Positions 11,546-23,386 of a stretch of DNA of 64,000 nucleotides are shown piece by piece. The stretch is from Symsagittifera roscoffensis (lineage: Eukaryota > Xenacoelomorpha > Acoela > Convolutidae). The DNA lies in assembly GCF_963678635.1 (NCBI RefSeq), contig NC_087070.1:44683467-44747466 (forward strand), read 5' to 3'. Position 1 is the stretch's first letter; each line of letters starts with the position of its first letter. Position numbers and translations under genes: made by a program. The notes under the pieces are model-generated. The model was not told where the DNA came from. It worked only from the letters and a program-made list of their open reading frames with translations, and ran no database searches.

Positions 11546-14505
11546 GGCAGATTGGGTTTTGATAGCTTTCTCTTGTTTTTTTTGATGAATAAACAGCTTC
11601 TTCATTTAAATTCTTTACCCATAAATGCCTCACTTATCAAGTTGCTAGGAAAAGCATAGCAGAAGAAACCTTTCTTTAGACGACAGTTGGACGAGTCGTT
11701 CATCAATATACAAAAAAAAACTTGGAGTTTTCAAATCTAGGAAAAATGACTGAAAACTTGTCTCGTAAACTTGAGATCCATTAGTTTTTTAAAAATATGA
11801 CTAATTGGTTGAGAGAAGCATTTTGATTTGTCGAACGCATGTGTTCAGACCGTCCATTAAAGAGATAGAGACTGGACTTTGAAAAAGCCTCATTTAAAGC
11901 AGATTTTCTAATTTTTTGTTGCACGGTCGGAATATAATTTTCCGAACACTTAAACTGCTGCTCTCACCAAGCTACGCATTTTTTAACAACGGTTCAGAAT
12001 CTGTGACGCAATTTTGTTGGTAGATTGTCACTTCAAACCGAAAAAAAAACATCATTTTCAATAGTTTTTAATTAGTCAAGAAAATGGGATATTTCTAGTG
12101 GAAAAACAATTGTAAGTTAAACCTCTACAGCAAAACCCTTGAACACAATCGTCACATATTTTCACGTTCTCCTCCTTAACACAACAAACCCACCCTTGTT
12201 AAAATAAAATAATTTGATTATTTTTCCTACGGTATAGATTTTAGAAGCACATTTTATTGAAACCCGAAACTTAAAAAATCCTCCATTATATCCAAAAACG
12301 AAATCAGTGAATGGCGAAGCTTTGTATAAAATATTAATAACAATCAACAGTTTATTTGTCTTAACAAGTCAATCTGTAAATGAACTAGTTTTTTGACATT
12401 TTCAAATCAAAAATTGGTGTTCAAGCAAGTAATTGCTTGACTAGACGCGCATCCCTAAACCTTTGACTGGAAACCTCTTGCTCAGTACATGTATTAAGAC
12501 ATGCTCAGTTTAGATTTATATCTTTGAAATAAACCGTCCTTCGTGACACAAGTTTTGAAATAGGAAGCAGAAATCTAATTAAACTATTTTGAAATCATTT
12601 CCGTATTCACGTCACTCTGGTCCAGTCATTTTTATCAGAGTTCTATCATCTGTAGCAAAATAGTTCTTATTAGTCAAGCTTTGTCAACCAATAGCATTTC
12701 AGCATGTACAATAAGGCGGGAAGTTTGAACATAATTCGAATTTAGGCGGAAAAATTTCAAATCAAAAATCGGTGTTCAATCAAGTAATTGCTCGTTTAGA
12801 TGCGCAACGTAAAATTTTGACTGCAAACCTGCATTAGCTAGTTTGATTTTTTCTGCAAAACGTTTCTTGTGCAATTGGTACAGAACAGTTATGTTTTCCC
12901 ACTTAACCCTATTTTTATTCTGGTTACTTTTGAAATCACTTGACTCTCCTCCTTCTTTCTCATAATTGTTTGCTTAACAAATTTCATAAAAAAATCATAT
13001 ACAACTTTTGACTACTTACATTTGCATAAAAGAGCAAAAGAAGTCGCCATGAGCGTGGCAATATTTTGTTGAAAACAAGCTATTATTTTGCAATGCAATG
13101 AAGGTTCTTTCACGGCTCAAATGCTCTCAAAGTTTCAAAAAGCACACTTTCACACACATGGTCAACTTAGAGGTGTTTGTGATTTTGTCATTTGGGCTTT
13201 CATTTGCCAAAAAAAAATTATCAACTCAAATACTAGCAACCGATTGACTACCTGTTATGAGAGCTGCCTCTGCTCACTTAGCTACTACAAGTGCCACGCG
13301 AGAAACAACCAACGGATGAAAATTAGTCGATTGATCTTTCAGAATTGATGCAAGACAAAAAAGATCAAATTCAGAAACTCATAATGCAACGTGTTGCAGA
13401 AGGACCTAGAAAATTTCAGTTCAGCGCTAATTTTGGTTTGATAAACCTAGAGCAATAGCTGATTCTTGTAATATAGAGACCGAAAAGTGGGTTTATGGAA
13501 ACTCCGACATGAAACCAGTGATGAGCTTCTGATTAGAAGATGACGAGTTTTTAAAATGATCAGAAAAATGCAAGCAGTTTTTGACACTTTGATATGTTTT
13601 GGAATGTTTGTTGAACTTGGAAAGTTTTATCCAATCCGTGGATCATCGTATTTTGTTTTGCTTTTTTTGAACTCGAGAATCCCAGAATTTGGTAAGGTTT
13701 AGAAATCACGACGTTCATAATTGCTTTCGAACTCTACCAATGGAAAAAAAGTCGATTTTAGACAAACATTTTACAAACGAGACAGAGGAGCAACAATGCA
13801 TCATTGGTTCGGATTTAATGAATGGAGGAAAAGTTGCAGTTTCAGAAGCAGATCTGGAACAAGCAAGGAAAGTTTTGAGAGAGTTCAAACGTCAGAGCCG
13901 GAAAGACTATCAGAAGTTGTATCTCAGGTGTGATAAACTCCTCCTTGCTTGCCTCCTTGAAGAGTTTCGACAATTTAGTCACCAAACTTTCAGAAAAACT
14001 ACTGGTGCGTAACTTTGAGTTAAAAGAACATCTAGACGACGAGATACATTTGAACCAAAATCTTTCAACGACTGAAGATTCTCTGATTGAATTTTTATTA
14101 GAAGTGGATCTCAAGTACCCAGAAGAACTACAGGACAATCATCAGATTTACCCTTTAGCTCCCACGAAACAAACAGTACCTTAGGATTGGTTGAGTACAT
14201 ACCAAACAAATTTACGCAGGCAGATGAGGAATCAAGAATTTGCAAGACATTCAATTGGTAAGAACAATAACTTACTGCAGACGTTGTATGACAAGTCAAA
14301 CTAAAAAAAAAATGCACAGTGAGCTGAAAAAATATCACTGTGAACACGTTTAAACTCCAACAATCTAGAAACAAATTTTAGTACAAACTTCTAAGCATTT
14401 GTGCTTATGGGAAAACACTTCCAAATGGATGCTTGATCGGATTGTTAGAGATTATCAAGCCACCTTGCGAGAAATTACTGCATTCGTTTTAAAATGTTAC
14501 AAAAG
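11546..14505 (+). repeat. Tandem duplication, unit 2 (carries polymerase copy 2)
   Basis: Colinear with unit 1 but with two internal deletions. About 1.15 kb is missing at 13737 (unit 1 positions about 9272-10418, with the shared bases TCTAC at both edges). About 270 bp is missing at 13996 (unit 1 positions about 10683-10950). It keeps about 430 bp (12310-12740) absent from unit 1. That segment includes a diverged second copy of the 'CAAGTAATTGCTTGACTAGA' stretch seen at 12780, so unit 1 may have lost it by repeat recombination. Confidence 0.8.
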
Positions 14506-15436
14506 TTCTGGGGCAAAATTAGCAGCCTTCACTTCAATTCAAACAAAATTTTATTGGGATCTGCCAAAAATTGTGGAGCGGGTGTTCTTGAATTAACAAA
14601 GCTTCACATATACAAATTTCCTTACGATTTATTGAAAACAATTTTTGAATCTCAACTTCGTTATCCTGATACAGACAGTCTCCCCTTACAAAATCAAGAG
14701 AAAAGATTCATACTGCAAAATGTCGAGAAAAAAAGGGACATTTTGAATGAACTTGACAAGTCAAAATACCCGAAGGATGAGTTTCCCAGGGACATGAGAA
14801 CCGAGTTTATATCCCTCAAACGCAAATTTTATTCCATTTTTCTGGAGGTAAAAACTTTTCTTTGCCTGTATTTTAAATAGAATGTTTTTTAGTGGGCATT
14901 TATATAATAATAATCATTTTGTATTCAAAAAACATAGTGCATTTTTCCGGCGCATTTGTATTTTTTTTTCAAAAAAATTTTTTTTTTTGTCGGCGATTTT
15001 TGTTGAAAGAACAATTTGTTTTGGCCGCCGAATTTTTTAAGGTCACACATGACGTTCAGGTCATCTTTTTTGAACCTGGTTTTCTACTTAACATAATGTA
15101 TTAGCTAAAAAACACAAAAAATGCAGATTTTAATTTTTTTCACCACATATTAAAAATCATCGTTTATTGGATTAATAACCAAATAATTTTATATTTAGAC
15201 TGCAGAAAACTATCGATCAAAGGTGTATCAAAAGCTACACAAAAAATATTGATTATCAGCGTTATTGAGACATCTTGCCCTCCGGCGCGTTAGTCGAAAC
15301 TGCAAACAGTCGAATCGCATCCAAATCACAACAATCTGCAAACTGTTACTTCGACAAATACATTGTTATCAGCTTTTGACGACAAACGCTACATCCTCGA
15401 TGATGGCCAGCAGATTTTTCCTACGGTCACAAAAAT
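13370..15436 (+). pseudogene. Polinton DNA polymerase B, copy 2 (keeps the C-terminal half)
   Basis: Second copy of the same polymerase. It retains RKDYQKLYLRCDKLLLACL, but the segment holding motif A was removed by a deletion. FLLEVDLKYPEEL follows, with the same TAG (14182-14184) as copy 1. It then has the motif B area CAYGKT (about 14405), LTKLHIYKFPYDLLK, and polymerase motif C in YPDTDSL (14663-14683). DKSKYPKDEF and KFYSIFLE follow. After an intron-like gap come KGVSKATQKNIDYQRY and SAFDDKRYILDDG (15370-15410), the hallmark end of Polinton polymerases ('ALSAFDDKR'). Shared stops show that decay began before the duplication. Confidence 0.75.
14848..15198 (+). other. Intron-like gap in polymerase copy 2
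   Basis: The polymerase reading frame ends with KFYSIFLE at 14847, directly followed by GTAAAA. Polymerase-like sequence resumes after TATATTTAG at 15198. The intervening 351 nt is T-rich, has no polymerase similarity and contains no homologous gap-filler. GT-AG borders and the pyrimidine-rich 3' end fit a spliceosomal intron. Most Polinton polymerases I know of lack introns here, so an insertion is the alternative. Confidence 0.4.
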
Positions 15437-15439
15437 ATC

Positions 15440-15949
15440 GTGGGTCAAACTGCGATTGGCTTTAATTATTTTGGTGACGACGCCTCCGCTGTGTATTCGG
15501 AGCCAACTGACGATGACAGTTTGGAAAATTGGATGCCAGTTCTTGAAGATCGTCAACAACCAGTGTCGTGCGATTGTGACGACTTCCTAGATGGGGAGTC
15601 TGATGATTTCGTTAACACTCGAAACGTTGATTGGGACAATTCTGAAATTGACGATGACTCTTCTGAGAATAGTTTTGCTGTTGAAACTAGACAACCATAT
15701 CGTTCGCTTCAACAACTGCTGGAGCAAGTCAATAGCAGACCCGTCTGTTTCATGCAGCAAGTCAAAACCCGTCTGTTTCATGCAGCAGACACCAATGAAA
15801 GTGATATAGATAGTGGGGATATCACCGATCTTGAGACCAATAAATCCGACGAGGACGAGTCGTCATTCTTCAGCATTTCGTTTTTCGATAAGAAAACAGT
15901 TGAGGAAGATGCAGAAAAACCACGGTCAAAAAGTAGACGAATCGATTAA
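15440..15949 (+). CDS. Highly acidic 169-aa ORF downstream of polymerase
   Basis: Open frame beginning where the polymerase C-terminus ends; the polymerase frame passes through YGHKNIVGQ into it after a one-base shift. It is unusually rich in D, E and S (PTDDDSLENWMPVLED, DDFLDGESDDF, DNSEIDDDSSENSF) and ends in the basic RSKSRRID. It contains a 23-24 nt imperfect direct repeat encoding SRPVCFMQQVK then TRLFHAAD (about 15735-15790). No family recognised. It may be an acidic tail fused to the polymerase, the N-terminus of a neighbouring Polinton gene, or a host exon. Confidence 0.35.
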   Translation: MGQTAIGFNYFGDDASAVYSEPTDDDSLENWMPVLEDRQQPVSCDCDDFLDGESDDFVNTRNVDWDNSEIDDDSSENSFAVETRQPYRSLQQLLEQVNSRPVCFMQQVKTRLFHAADTNESDIDSGDITDLETNKSDEDESSFFSISFFDKKTVEEDAEKPRSKSRRID

Positions 15950-16499
15950 AACACAGGAAAAAACCCAAATTAGATTTTGTATAGTAAAAAAAATCAGTGA
16001 ATTAATAAGAGGATTGTGTGTAAATAAAACTGGACCTAGCGCTTTTCCTTGTTTAGCGTGAATTTTAGTGCGAGACTAAGTTCCAAATATTCGTTTTAAT
16101 TTAAACGAAACTTTTTCTGCAAAACTTTGTACGTATTTGTACGTAAACTTAAACTGAACCGAATTTTTAGAAAGGTTTGAGCACACAGGAAATAGCGCAG
16201 TAAAACATGCCAGTTTTTATTGGAACGAAGGCTTAACTTATCTTTTCTAGTACCAATCATGTAAACACAACAATCATTGGGCATACTCAATGATATGTCA
16301 AAACTTCACATGAGGGATATATTAGTTATAAAATCATACTTGGTGACAATTAGTATTGTTGCATGGTGACCATTGGCTGTCATATAACACAGGGTGACAA
16401 AAATGATCTATACATAATGATCATCCATGGATGGCAACCTCCGTCCCCCCTCCCCCGATCATAAAGTACTATGTGCATTCCACTTACATAAATATATAA
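15950..16499. other. Spacer between Polinton relic and family-B gag
   Basis: AT-rich spacer with no recognised gene. A C-rich run (CCCCCCTCCCCC, about 16445-16456) lies near its right end. The left limit of family-B similarity is at about 16500, where gag is truncated. Confidence 0.4.
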
Positions 16500-18129
16500 A
16501 TACATCCTCGTGGTCTTCATCCGTTGCGTCCACATAATCAAGGAAGTAGCCGATCGCTTTCATGCTTTGCTTATAAGTGGAACAGGCTGACACGTTTTGG
16601 TCCAGCGAACCTCAATTCGCGCAAGATCTCCTTTTGCCTATGTAATATCGAGGTTTATACCGACCGGAACCCGTGCCAATTTTCATTCCACTATTATTGT
16701 CTTTTTTTCGATTTATAGCCCTGGGCTTTAGGAGCAAATATTCACACAATTTCATGCGCAAATCATCGGGCGTAGGCATACAGTCCGCTGACAAGGTGAA
16801 GTGGGTGGCTAACATGGTTTTCCGCTCGTCACTTCCCACACCATCCATGTTTGTTGAGGCTATGGCTAAGTTCCTTTCTGTGATTCTCTCGTCAGGGTTA
16901 CTTTTCATTCTCAGCAGCTCGAGGTCATCCAAAAACTTGTCATTAATTCGTCATGTCGTTGGCGCCTCTTTTCAAACTTCACCATCGCCTGATGCCCTTG
17001 CAAACCCGAGCTGAAACGATTCAGCAAGATGTCAAAGATCTTACGAGCACTGTCACGTTCATTTGTCCTTTTCAACATAACACAGTTCAGGGCCTTGCCT
17101 TCCAGATTGCTTGTCAGTGCGCTAAATTCTTGCTTCTTCGAGAAATTTTCTTCGAGAGGAAAGTGCAACTTCATCATCTCTATCCAGGTATCAATGAAAC
17201 TATCTGACTCATCCTTGTACGATTTCGATTTATCGAGTGTTCTGCGGGAACATTCCCCTCTCTCGGTAGACGGTGATGCACGGTAGACGTGAGACGGTGG
17301 TTAAAACTAGAACCAATCTGACGTAAGGCAGCGTGGGCAGACAGGCCCTCGAGGGGGTTTTCACCTCTGGCGGGATTGGATCCGTCCAAATGGCCTCGAT
17401 GAGACTGCCATGGGTCTCTCCTTATGGCTATACTCAATACTTGTTCTCGATATCGGGGGAGCCCCTGTATTTCTGGGTTCTCTCAACCCGTCAGTTGGCT
17501 GACGCGAACTCTCACTCGGATCTGAGCGACTTTCTCAGTTGTTGCTATTTAAAAGCTCATCAAGTTTCCGCATCATAGGGTTAGCTTTAATGTCCCATCT
17601 ACTCTCCAAGTTACTCATCTTTTGAGCATGGGTGCTGTCATGATAGTTTAGTAGCCGCTCTATCTCACGTGTCATTCTGCGATCTTTTTTTTCAGATTCG
17701 TTGTTGGCTAGAGCTAAACTCTCCGCAAAGAAAATGATCGGTGTTCTGAAGTAGCTGGACCTGATCACATTTAACTGCCAGCTCGTCTCTTAGCTTCTCA
17801 TGGCCCTGTTCAGCCTTTTCTTCTACTCGGTCGATTATTTTTGTCATGTCTCTCCGCAGTTCTTCGAGGCCTGTCATCACGTTGGCAAGCATATCTGCCA
17901 AATCACCAGCCCAGTCCTTTACTGGGGTCAGACCTAGAAAAGACGACGTTAATTGAGCTTGCAGCATAGTAATCGATAATTCTCCACCTTTCTGCGTGCC
18001 CATCGACATCATTATCTTATTGAATGTTGACGACATTCCCATCGGTATCCCATTCGACACCGGTCTTGATGGTGAAGTGTACATCGCTTTCTTATTCTTC
18101 TCCTGCTTCGGGCTAGGAGTGAGAGCCAT
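16500..18129 (-). pseudogene. Ty3/gypsy-type gag, family B-related, left copy (truncated)
   Basis: Leftward-reading gag remnant related to the plus-strand copy at 59.4-62 kb. N-terminal frame 18129-17692 has a helical region (MLANVMTGLEELRRDMTKII). The 17768-17535 frame ends in MMRKLDELLNSNN, like MDRLDGLLSSKSG of the right copy. 17177-16911 carries the capsid core ALTSNLEGKALNCVMLKRTN and LNRFSSGLQGHQAMVKFEKR. 16932-16612 carries TMLATHFTLSADCMPTPDDL. The zinc knuckle at about 16615-16570 is ruined: its second Cys is a TGA stop and one His is replaced. Similarity ends at about 16500, just after KAIGYFLDYVDATDEDHED, so protease and pol are missing. Several frameshifts. Confidence 0.75.
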
Positions 18130-20314
18130 GTCCGACTGTTTTAGTCCAAGATGGTCGAAGCCAGAAGCAAAGAAGTAAAGAAGTACTTAATGTATCCAAA
18201 CTGACTGGAAGGATCCCTCTGAATTTCACTAATGAGTGTTCTTAAGGGGCTAAAGTCGTCTCCGAAGGTTTCTTTGCAGGTGTTTAAAATGTTTAACTTA
18301 CATCGGAGGAATACTTCGGAGGGTACCTTAAGCACTTAAGCTACTTCGGAGGGTGCTCCAAAATTCACTAAGGAAGGATTGTTAAGGGGCTTATTACACT
18401 CCGGAAGGTTACCTCGGAGGGTTCCTGAGTTTTCCGAATTTTCAACTTTTTGCCTCAGAAGAGTCTCCGGCTAGTGTCAAAACAAATCAAAATAGGCTAT
18501 ATTTACTCGGGGGGGTTGTTTGAACTGTTTCGGAGGGTTCCGCAAAATATTTACTAAGGAGGGTTATTAAGAGGCTTAACTGACTCCGGAGAGTTAATTC
18601 GGAAAAATCCCGAAAAATTGCACATTCAATTCTTCATGTCGCGGTAAAGCCTCCAATTGCAGTCTAACTTACTTAAAACAAGGTCAGTTGAACCGGTCAA
18701 CCTACTTGCTACTTTTTGGGATGACAATAGACTTTTATAAAAACTTCTGTTGCGCAGAGGGTTCCCTGAAATTTGGTTCCTCCAGTTTGATAAGTTTTAA
18801 AAAAGTTTTCATTTCCAATATTATCAACTTCAAATTGGTTACAGGTCAGAAAAGTGATCAATACGTCAGTTTATGGAACCAAATTTTTGATCGGTTTTTG
18901 ATCGGAGAGATTAACAAAAACGCGTTTGATAGATTGACCTTTGTTCACTACCTATGTAGGCTTTCGGAGATTTTTCTGCAATTCTTGCTTAAAGAGCTTT
19001 AAAGTACTTGAACTGAGCAGAGTAGCCCTGTATAGTTTTGAAATAATGCAAAAATTGGACCAAATCTGGTTTAGAAACAACGACTTAGCCATAAACTATC
19101 GATTTTGGACTCTCCAATTCCTTCTTTTCCGAGCTTTAAGTCTGTATCTCTATCAACTGAGCTACTAGTAGAATTGCTTAAAGTAACTGAGCTCATTATG
19201 CTAGCCAGCTCCAAGCGCAAAATTTTTGATCTCTTTACTTCTAAAAAACTCAAAATTTCAATCCTCAAAATTTGTAGATGAAACTCAGAGAATTAATTGA
19301 TCGAAAAAACATACTTTTGCCAACTTCTACTGAGTTTTTTTCCGCGGAGTTTCTTTTGTTGAACTACGTAGTAGCTGACTGCGCAGGAGCATTATTTTGT
19401 TCAAAAAAATATGAAAATTCAAACATTTGGGGTTAACTGTTTCGTCGAAAATTGGTAACTTTTGACAAACTTGGGGTGTTTTTGGGTCCAGATGGGAGAT
19501 ACTTAACATATAATACGGGTTGTAACCTATCAGTAGACATTAATTGACTCTTTTTACCCTCTTTTACAACAAATTACCCGAAGTAAGACCCTTAACTTGG
19601 AAGTTTGCAATCGATGGAGGGTACAATTGTGCCTCCAACACCTAAGTTTTTTGAAGTAGTACCTGAATGATACTAAAAATGTGCCAACGATACCTAACAG
19701 CCGTTGTGGATGATGATTCTGTTGTCCCCTGTTGCTTCTGTCATCTTGCCACTGTGCACTCCGGTCACCGGCGAAATTATCATTAATGTGCTTAAATACT
19801 CAAAAACAATCAAGAGAGGGTACCTAGCCGACAAGCAACACATTTGATCTTTCGATCAAAATTAAAATGAATCAATCTGAAACAAAACAACGAATAAAAA
19901 AGTCGGATCTCATCTCGTCCGGAAATATTATATGAACTGTATTTTTTTGTTTTTTACTGTTTTGGTGTTTTTCGGGTTTTTTGCTGTTTTTTTGTATTTT
20001 TTGTTTTCAAGTAATTTTTTTTTGGCTTTTTCTCAATTATCCAAAATTTTTGCTTGCTTTTATGCTTTCTCTTTGATTGTTTTCGGTGCCAGATCTTTGA
20101 GATAAATGGGTTTCCCACCTAACCCTCCGACCCAGGAAATTTTCGGTCTTAACTAAGTTAAAAAGCCAAGTTGTACCAGGTGGAGGGTCCTCTCGCACCT
20201 TCCGCCTAGTACATTGCAGGACATTAAGGCCACTAGCTCGGGCTTAAGCCCGAAGTGGAGTTTTGGTCGATGATATGTTTGCTGACCATGATGATCTATT
20301 GCCCTTAACCCGTC
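18130..20314 (-). other. Long 5' leader of left family-B element, with CGGAGGGT motifs
   Basis: About 2.2 kb between the candidate primer-binding site at 20.32 kb and gag. No convincing ORF. The part nearest gag (18190-18610) repeats CGGAGGGT or CGGAAGGT about a dozen times at irregular spacing. The same kind of motif fills the leader of the right family-B copy at 58.38-58.65 kb. The rest is A/T-rich with T tracts (19940-20040). Confidence 0.5.
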
Positions 20315-20329
20315 CACCCAGGAGCGCCA
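20315..20329 (-). promoter_or_regulatory. Candidate tRNA primer-binding site, family B left
   Basis: On the minus strand reads TGGCGCTCCTGGGTG, preceded by an LTR-end-like GTTACA about 16 nt upstream. It begins with TGG, as sites complementary to a tRNA 3' CCA do, and it faces gag B at 18.1 kb. The identical 15-mer occurs four more times in the window, always at the edge of the LTR-like block. Confidence 0.5.
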
Positions 20330-21082
20330 TGAAAATGTTTTTGTAACTTTCGCCCAGACATTGGTAGAAAAACGGAGCGTAGAAAAAGTAACTATAGAAA
20401 ACTGGTTCACGTCAGTTAACCTACTTCTACATGTTTTTAACCGTCTTAACCTAGCCAGTTGTTTTTCTGGTCTGTTAAGGGCTAAGTACTTTTTAAACCA
20501 TTTTTAGGCCATCAGCCAAGCGACTTTTGATCAGCTTTCGATTACATTCAAAAATAGTCACATGGCTGCTTTTGGGATCCCCAAGCAACGTGGTAACCAT
20601 TAAAAACACGGCTAGAAGATGACAGTTATATATCTTTCTAGTGAGAACTATATACTAAATCTATTGGAGACGGACTCATTCCTCGACTCTAACTGCTCTT
20701 GTTCTGAAATACCAAAATATTATTGGAGTAAATTAAATACGTTTAGGGCATTACAGCAGCTAAAATGTATTGTGATTATCGCTAACAGTGTAACATTCGC
20801 TCCAAAATACATATCGACGGAAAATAAGGCTAGGTTGTAAAACGACTGGTTAGCGTCTAAACACAGCTCTACATGCTTTTAACCGTCTCTACCAAAGCCA
20901 GTTCTTAGTGTGGTCCTTTTATTATCGGGTCGACAAAATTGATACTGTTCTGGGCTACCGGCCAGAATGCTCAGGTTAACTGCTCAGCTTAACGTAGTTA
21001 CGTGTAGAAATAAGGAACTCATGGCTGAGTCTCAGTATCCCCAGACCATGAGGTCACTCCTAAAAACAGGGCTGCTACTTAT
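20330..21082 (-). repeat. LTR-like sequence of family B (left), partly duplicated
   Basis: Reads leftward into the primer-binding site. It contains two diverged copies of one segment: 20400-20600 and 20855-21075 share 'CTACATG.TTTTAACCGTCT' and 'GCCAGTT'. A second LTR-end-like element (TGTAACATTCGC at 20791, reverse complement of GCGAATGTTACA) lies between them. The 20790-21200 part is the reverse complement of 56.02-56.44 kb, where it directly precedes the right family-B primer-binding site. Confidence 0.5.
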
Positions 21083-23371
21083 ACATTATATTACTATAGT
21101 TTTTGTTCAGTAGATAAAAATCATCGTATCCATCGGAGATGAATCAACCCTTTCCCTGAACTCCTAGCTTCTCATCATCTGAAGACGAATTTAGATGATT
21201 TTAATTCAATTCAAGACATAACCGGAAACTGAAAGTTGTTATAATGGAGTTTCAGTTTTCCTCCCGACACACTTCCGGATTCTGAAATCCGGACAAAGAG
21301 CGGTCTTATCGTCCTTCCCGAAGACTAGCAAAATCGTTACAATACCCTTCCTTATTCTCGGGAAGTCTTCGGTAACGCTTGTACAGCTACATTCGCTACA
21401 ATTCGCACAGCATCTATTGTAATTTCAGTCGTCAATATCACTGTCTTTGCAAAACTCTGTCCGTAATGTTCTATTCGCGACAATCGTAGTTCTGGTTTTT
21501 CTCTAATTTTCAGTTGTAGCGAAGTTTTAAGGCCGTGACGTGTCTTTATTTCAGAACGACTGTTCAAAGTTTATTACGTCACGCCAAACTGACCATTCCC
21601 GATTCGTTAAATTGTCAGATTAGTACGGCTAACCTGCTAAACCTGCCAATTTTCCCAGTCTACGGTTACAACAAAAATTCGAATACACCATGCATTTTGG
21701 CGCCATTCTGGTTGAAAGTCTCGCAGTCTCTGGGCACCGGGCCTCTGATTCCGCACTCTGCCACAGATAACATCTCTCTGATTTCGGGGCACGGAAGGTT
21801 TCGGTTCGTCCCGAATGTCCCACTGGACCTTCCGCTTCCTCAATCTTCTTCCGACCAGCATCTTATTGTGTCCTGATATCACGATGAGGGGCTTCGTTTG
21901 TCCTCTGCTTTGTGCTCTTTTTCTCGACTAAATTTTGTTTTGCAGTTTGGTTGTGTTCCGGTTTTTGTGTGTTTTTGTGATTTTTCGGTCAAAATGGCGA
22001 TTTCTTGTATTTCTCAGAAATGTTCTATTCCAAATTGAAATTTTGAAAATTTGAAACTGCTGGAACATTCTGAGCCTCCCTTTCATCACAATTCCGGTAC
22101 TAACGCGTTTAACGTTCTTTCGACGATCGTCGGAAGATTCGACTGTGCCAATCCGGGCAATGGCACAACTTTAAAACCTGATGATGCACAAATGTGCGAA
22201 AAAGTTCGTCATTTACTTTTTTTGAAAAACCTCTAACTCAAAAAATTTTATGTTCTAACAAGTTTTGGACAACAAAGTTAATTCGCTGGAAAGTTTCTAC
22301 TGTTGATTGCAGGTACTTTTTGCTTTTCCGGAATGCGTCACCAACCACTCTTCTTGCTCTCTAGCGGTAACCAGACAACTCTACTTGCGGTAATAATATC
22401 AAAATAGGTCAATTGCGAATAGCAATAGAACTACAGCTAATTTTGTTGTCGTTCTCACAATAGTCAATTCGATTGTTGCCGAAATTTAAAAAAAAAGCAA
22501 AATGAATCTCTTTTTTTTATTATGACCGACTTGCAAATGTGCCAGTCGATCATATTTGGAAGTTTGACCTTGAGCAACGCAAAAGACGTGAGTTTGGGGT
22601 GAAATGGAGTTTTTCAAAAACTCGAATTGAGCATGTCATGCTCAGGTTTCTCGCGACCACCGAAAATAAGATCAGAAGAATCGAACTACAATCGCGGGAA
22701 ATTAGTCAAAATTAGCAGCGAGCGGGAAATTGCTATTCGCAATTTCCAATACATAATTCGCACGAGAGTAGAGCTGTCTTATTCGAAACAGAATCGCGAG
22801 TAAAGAAGAGATATATTAGAAGTGGACCAGAGTGAACCTTCGGTGGAAAGGTGGACAACCGAAGTCTCCCGATGGTCCAAACATAATTACCCTATTTATG
22901 CTAGAGTTACTTGTTAATTTTTTACTTAATTCTAGAGGTCGTGCTGGTATGTGAGTACCCAATTTAAATTTCTTGAGTGTGTTTTATATTGTAATGTTGA
23001 GTTAGGGAGAGTTTTTGGGTTGATCCATCTGAAATGGATCAAAGGTCCACTGTCTAATAACAGGGAACTATGCGTAAGGTTCCGACCCTATTTTTAACGG
23101 CGTTGCGTGTTTTAGGTATTTTGAGACCTATGTATTGTGACGTTTTTATTTTCTAGATTGGGGGGGGGGGGGGGGGGTATTTTGGTAGTGGCCTTCAAGC
23201 TAAAACAAAGGTTTTAGTCTCATATCGCAAGTGAACCGAATTGGGTCCGACCGCTTGAGGTAAAAAAACACAAGAGATAGTGTACCTGACTCTTGAGCCA
23301 ATGGTTATAAGGCCTATTTTTCTTTATTCTCATATGTGACTTAAGTAGGCGACTGTTACATAGTGTTTTTA
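21083..23371 (+). repeat. LTR-like sequence of family A (left copy 1)
   Basis: About 2.3 kb, non-coding, reading rightward and ending GCGACTGTTACA about 11 nt before a primer-binding-site candidate. Nearly identical to 25237-27507, and partly repeated again at 28680-29474. Reverse-complement similarity with 54.1-55.5 kb, where it precedes family A gag. ORFs inside are short and lack protein motifs. A run of 18 G occurs at 23160-23177 (12 G in copy 2 at 27320-27331). Confidence 0.6.
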
Positions 23372-23386
23372 TGGCGCTCCTGGGTG
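23372..23386 (+). promoter_or_regulatory. Candidate primer-binding site, family A left copy 1
   Basis: TGGCGCTCCTGGGTG, identical to four other sites, here on the plus strand so that it faces rightward, away from the site at 20.32 kb. It lies just after the LTR-end-like GTTACA. Confidence 0.5.

Noticed and set aside
18130..20130. Short ORFs of 60-104 codons (for example 18688-19002)
   Set aside because: No motifs and no counterpart in the right family-B leader.
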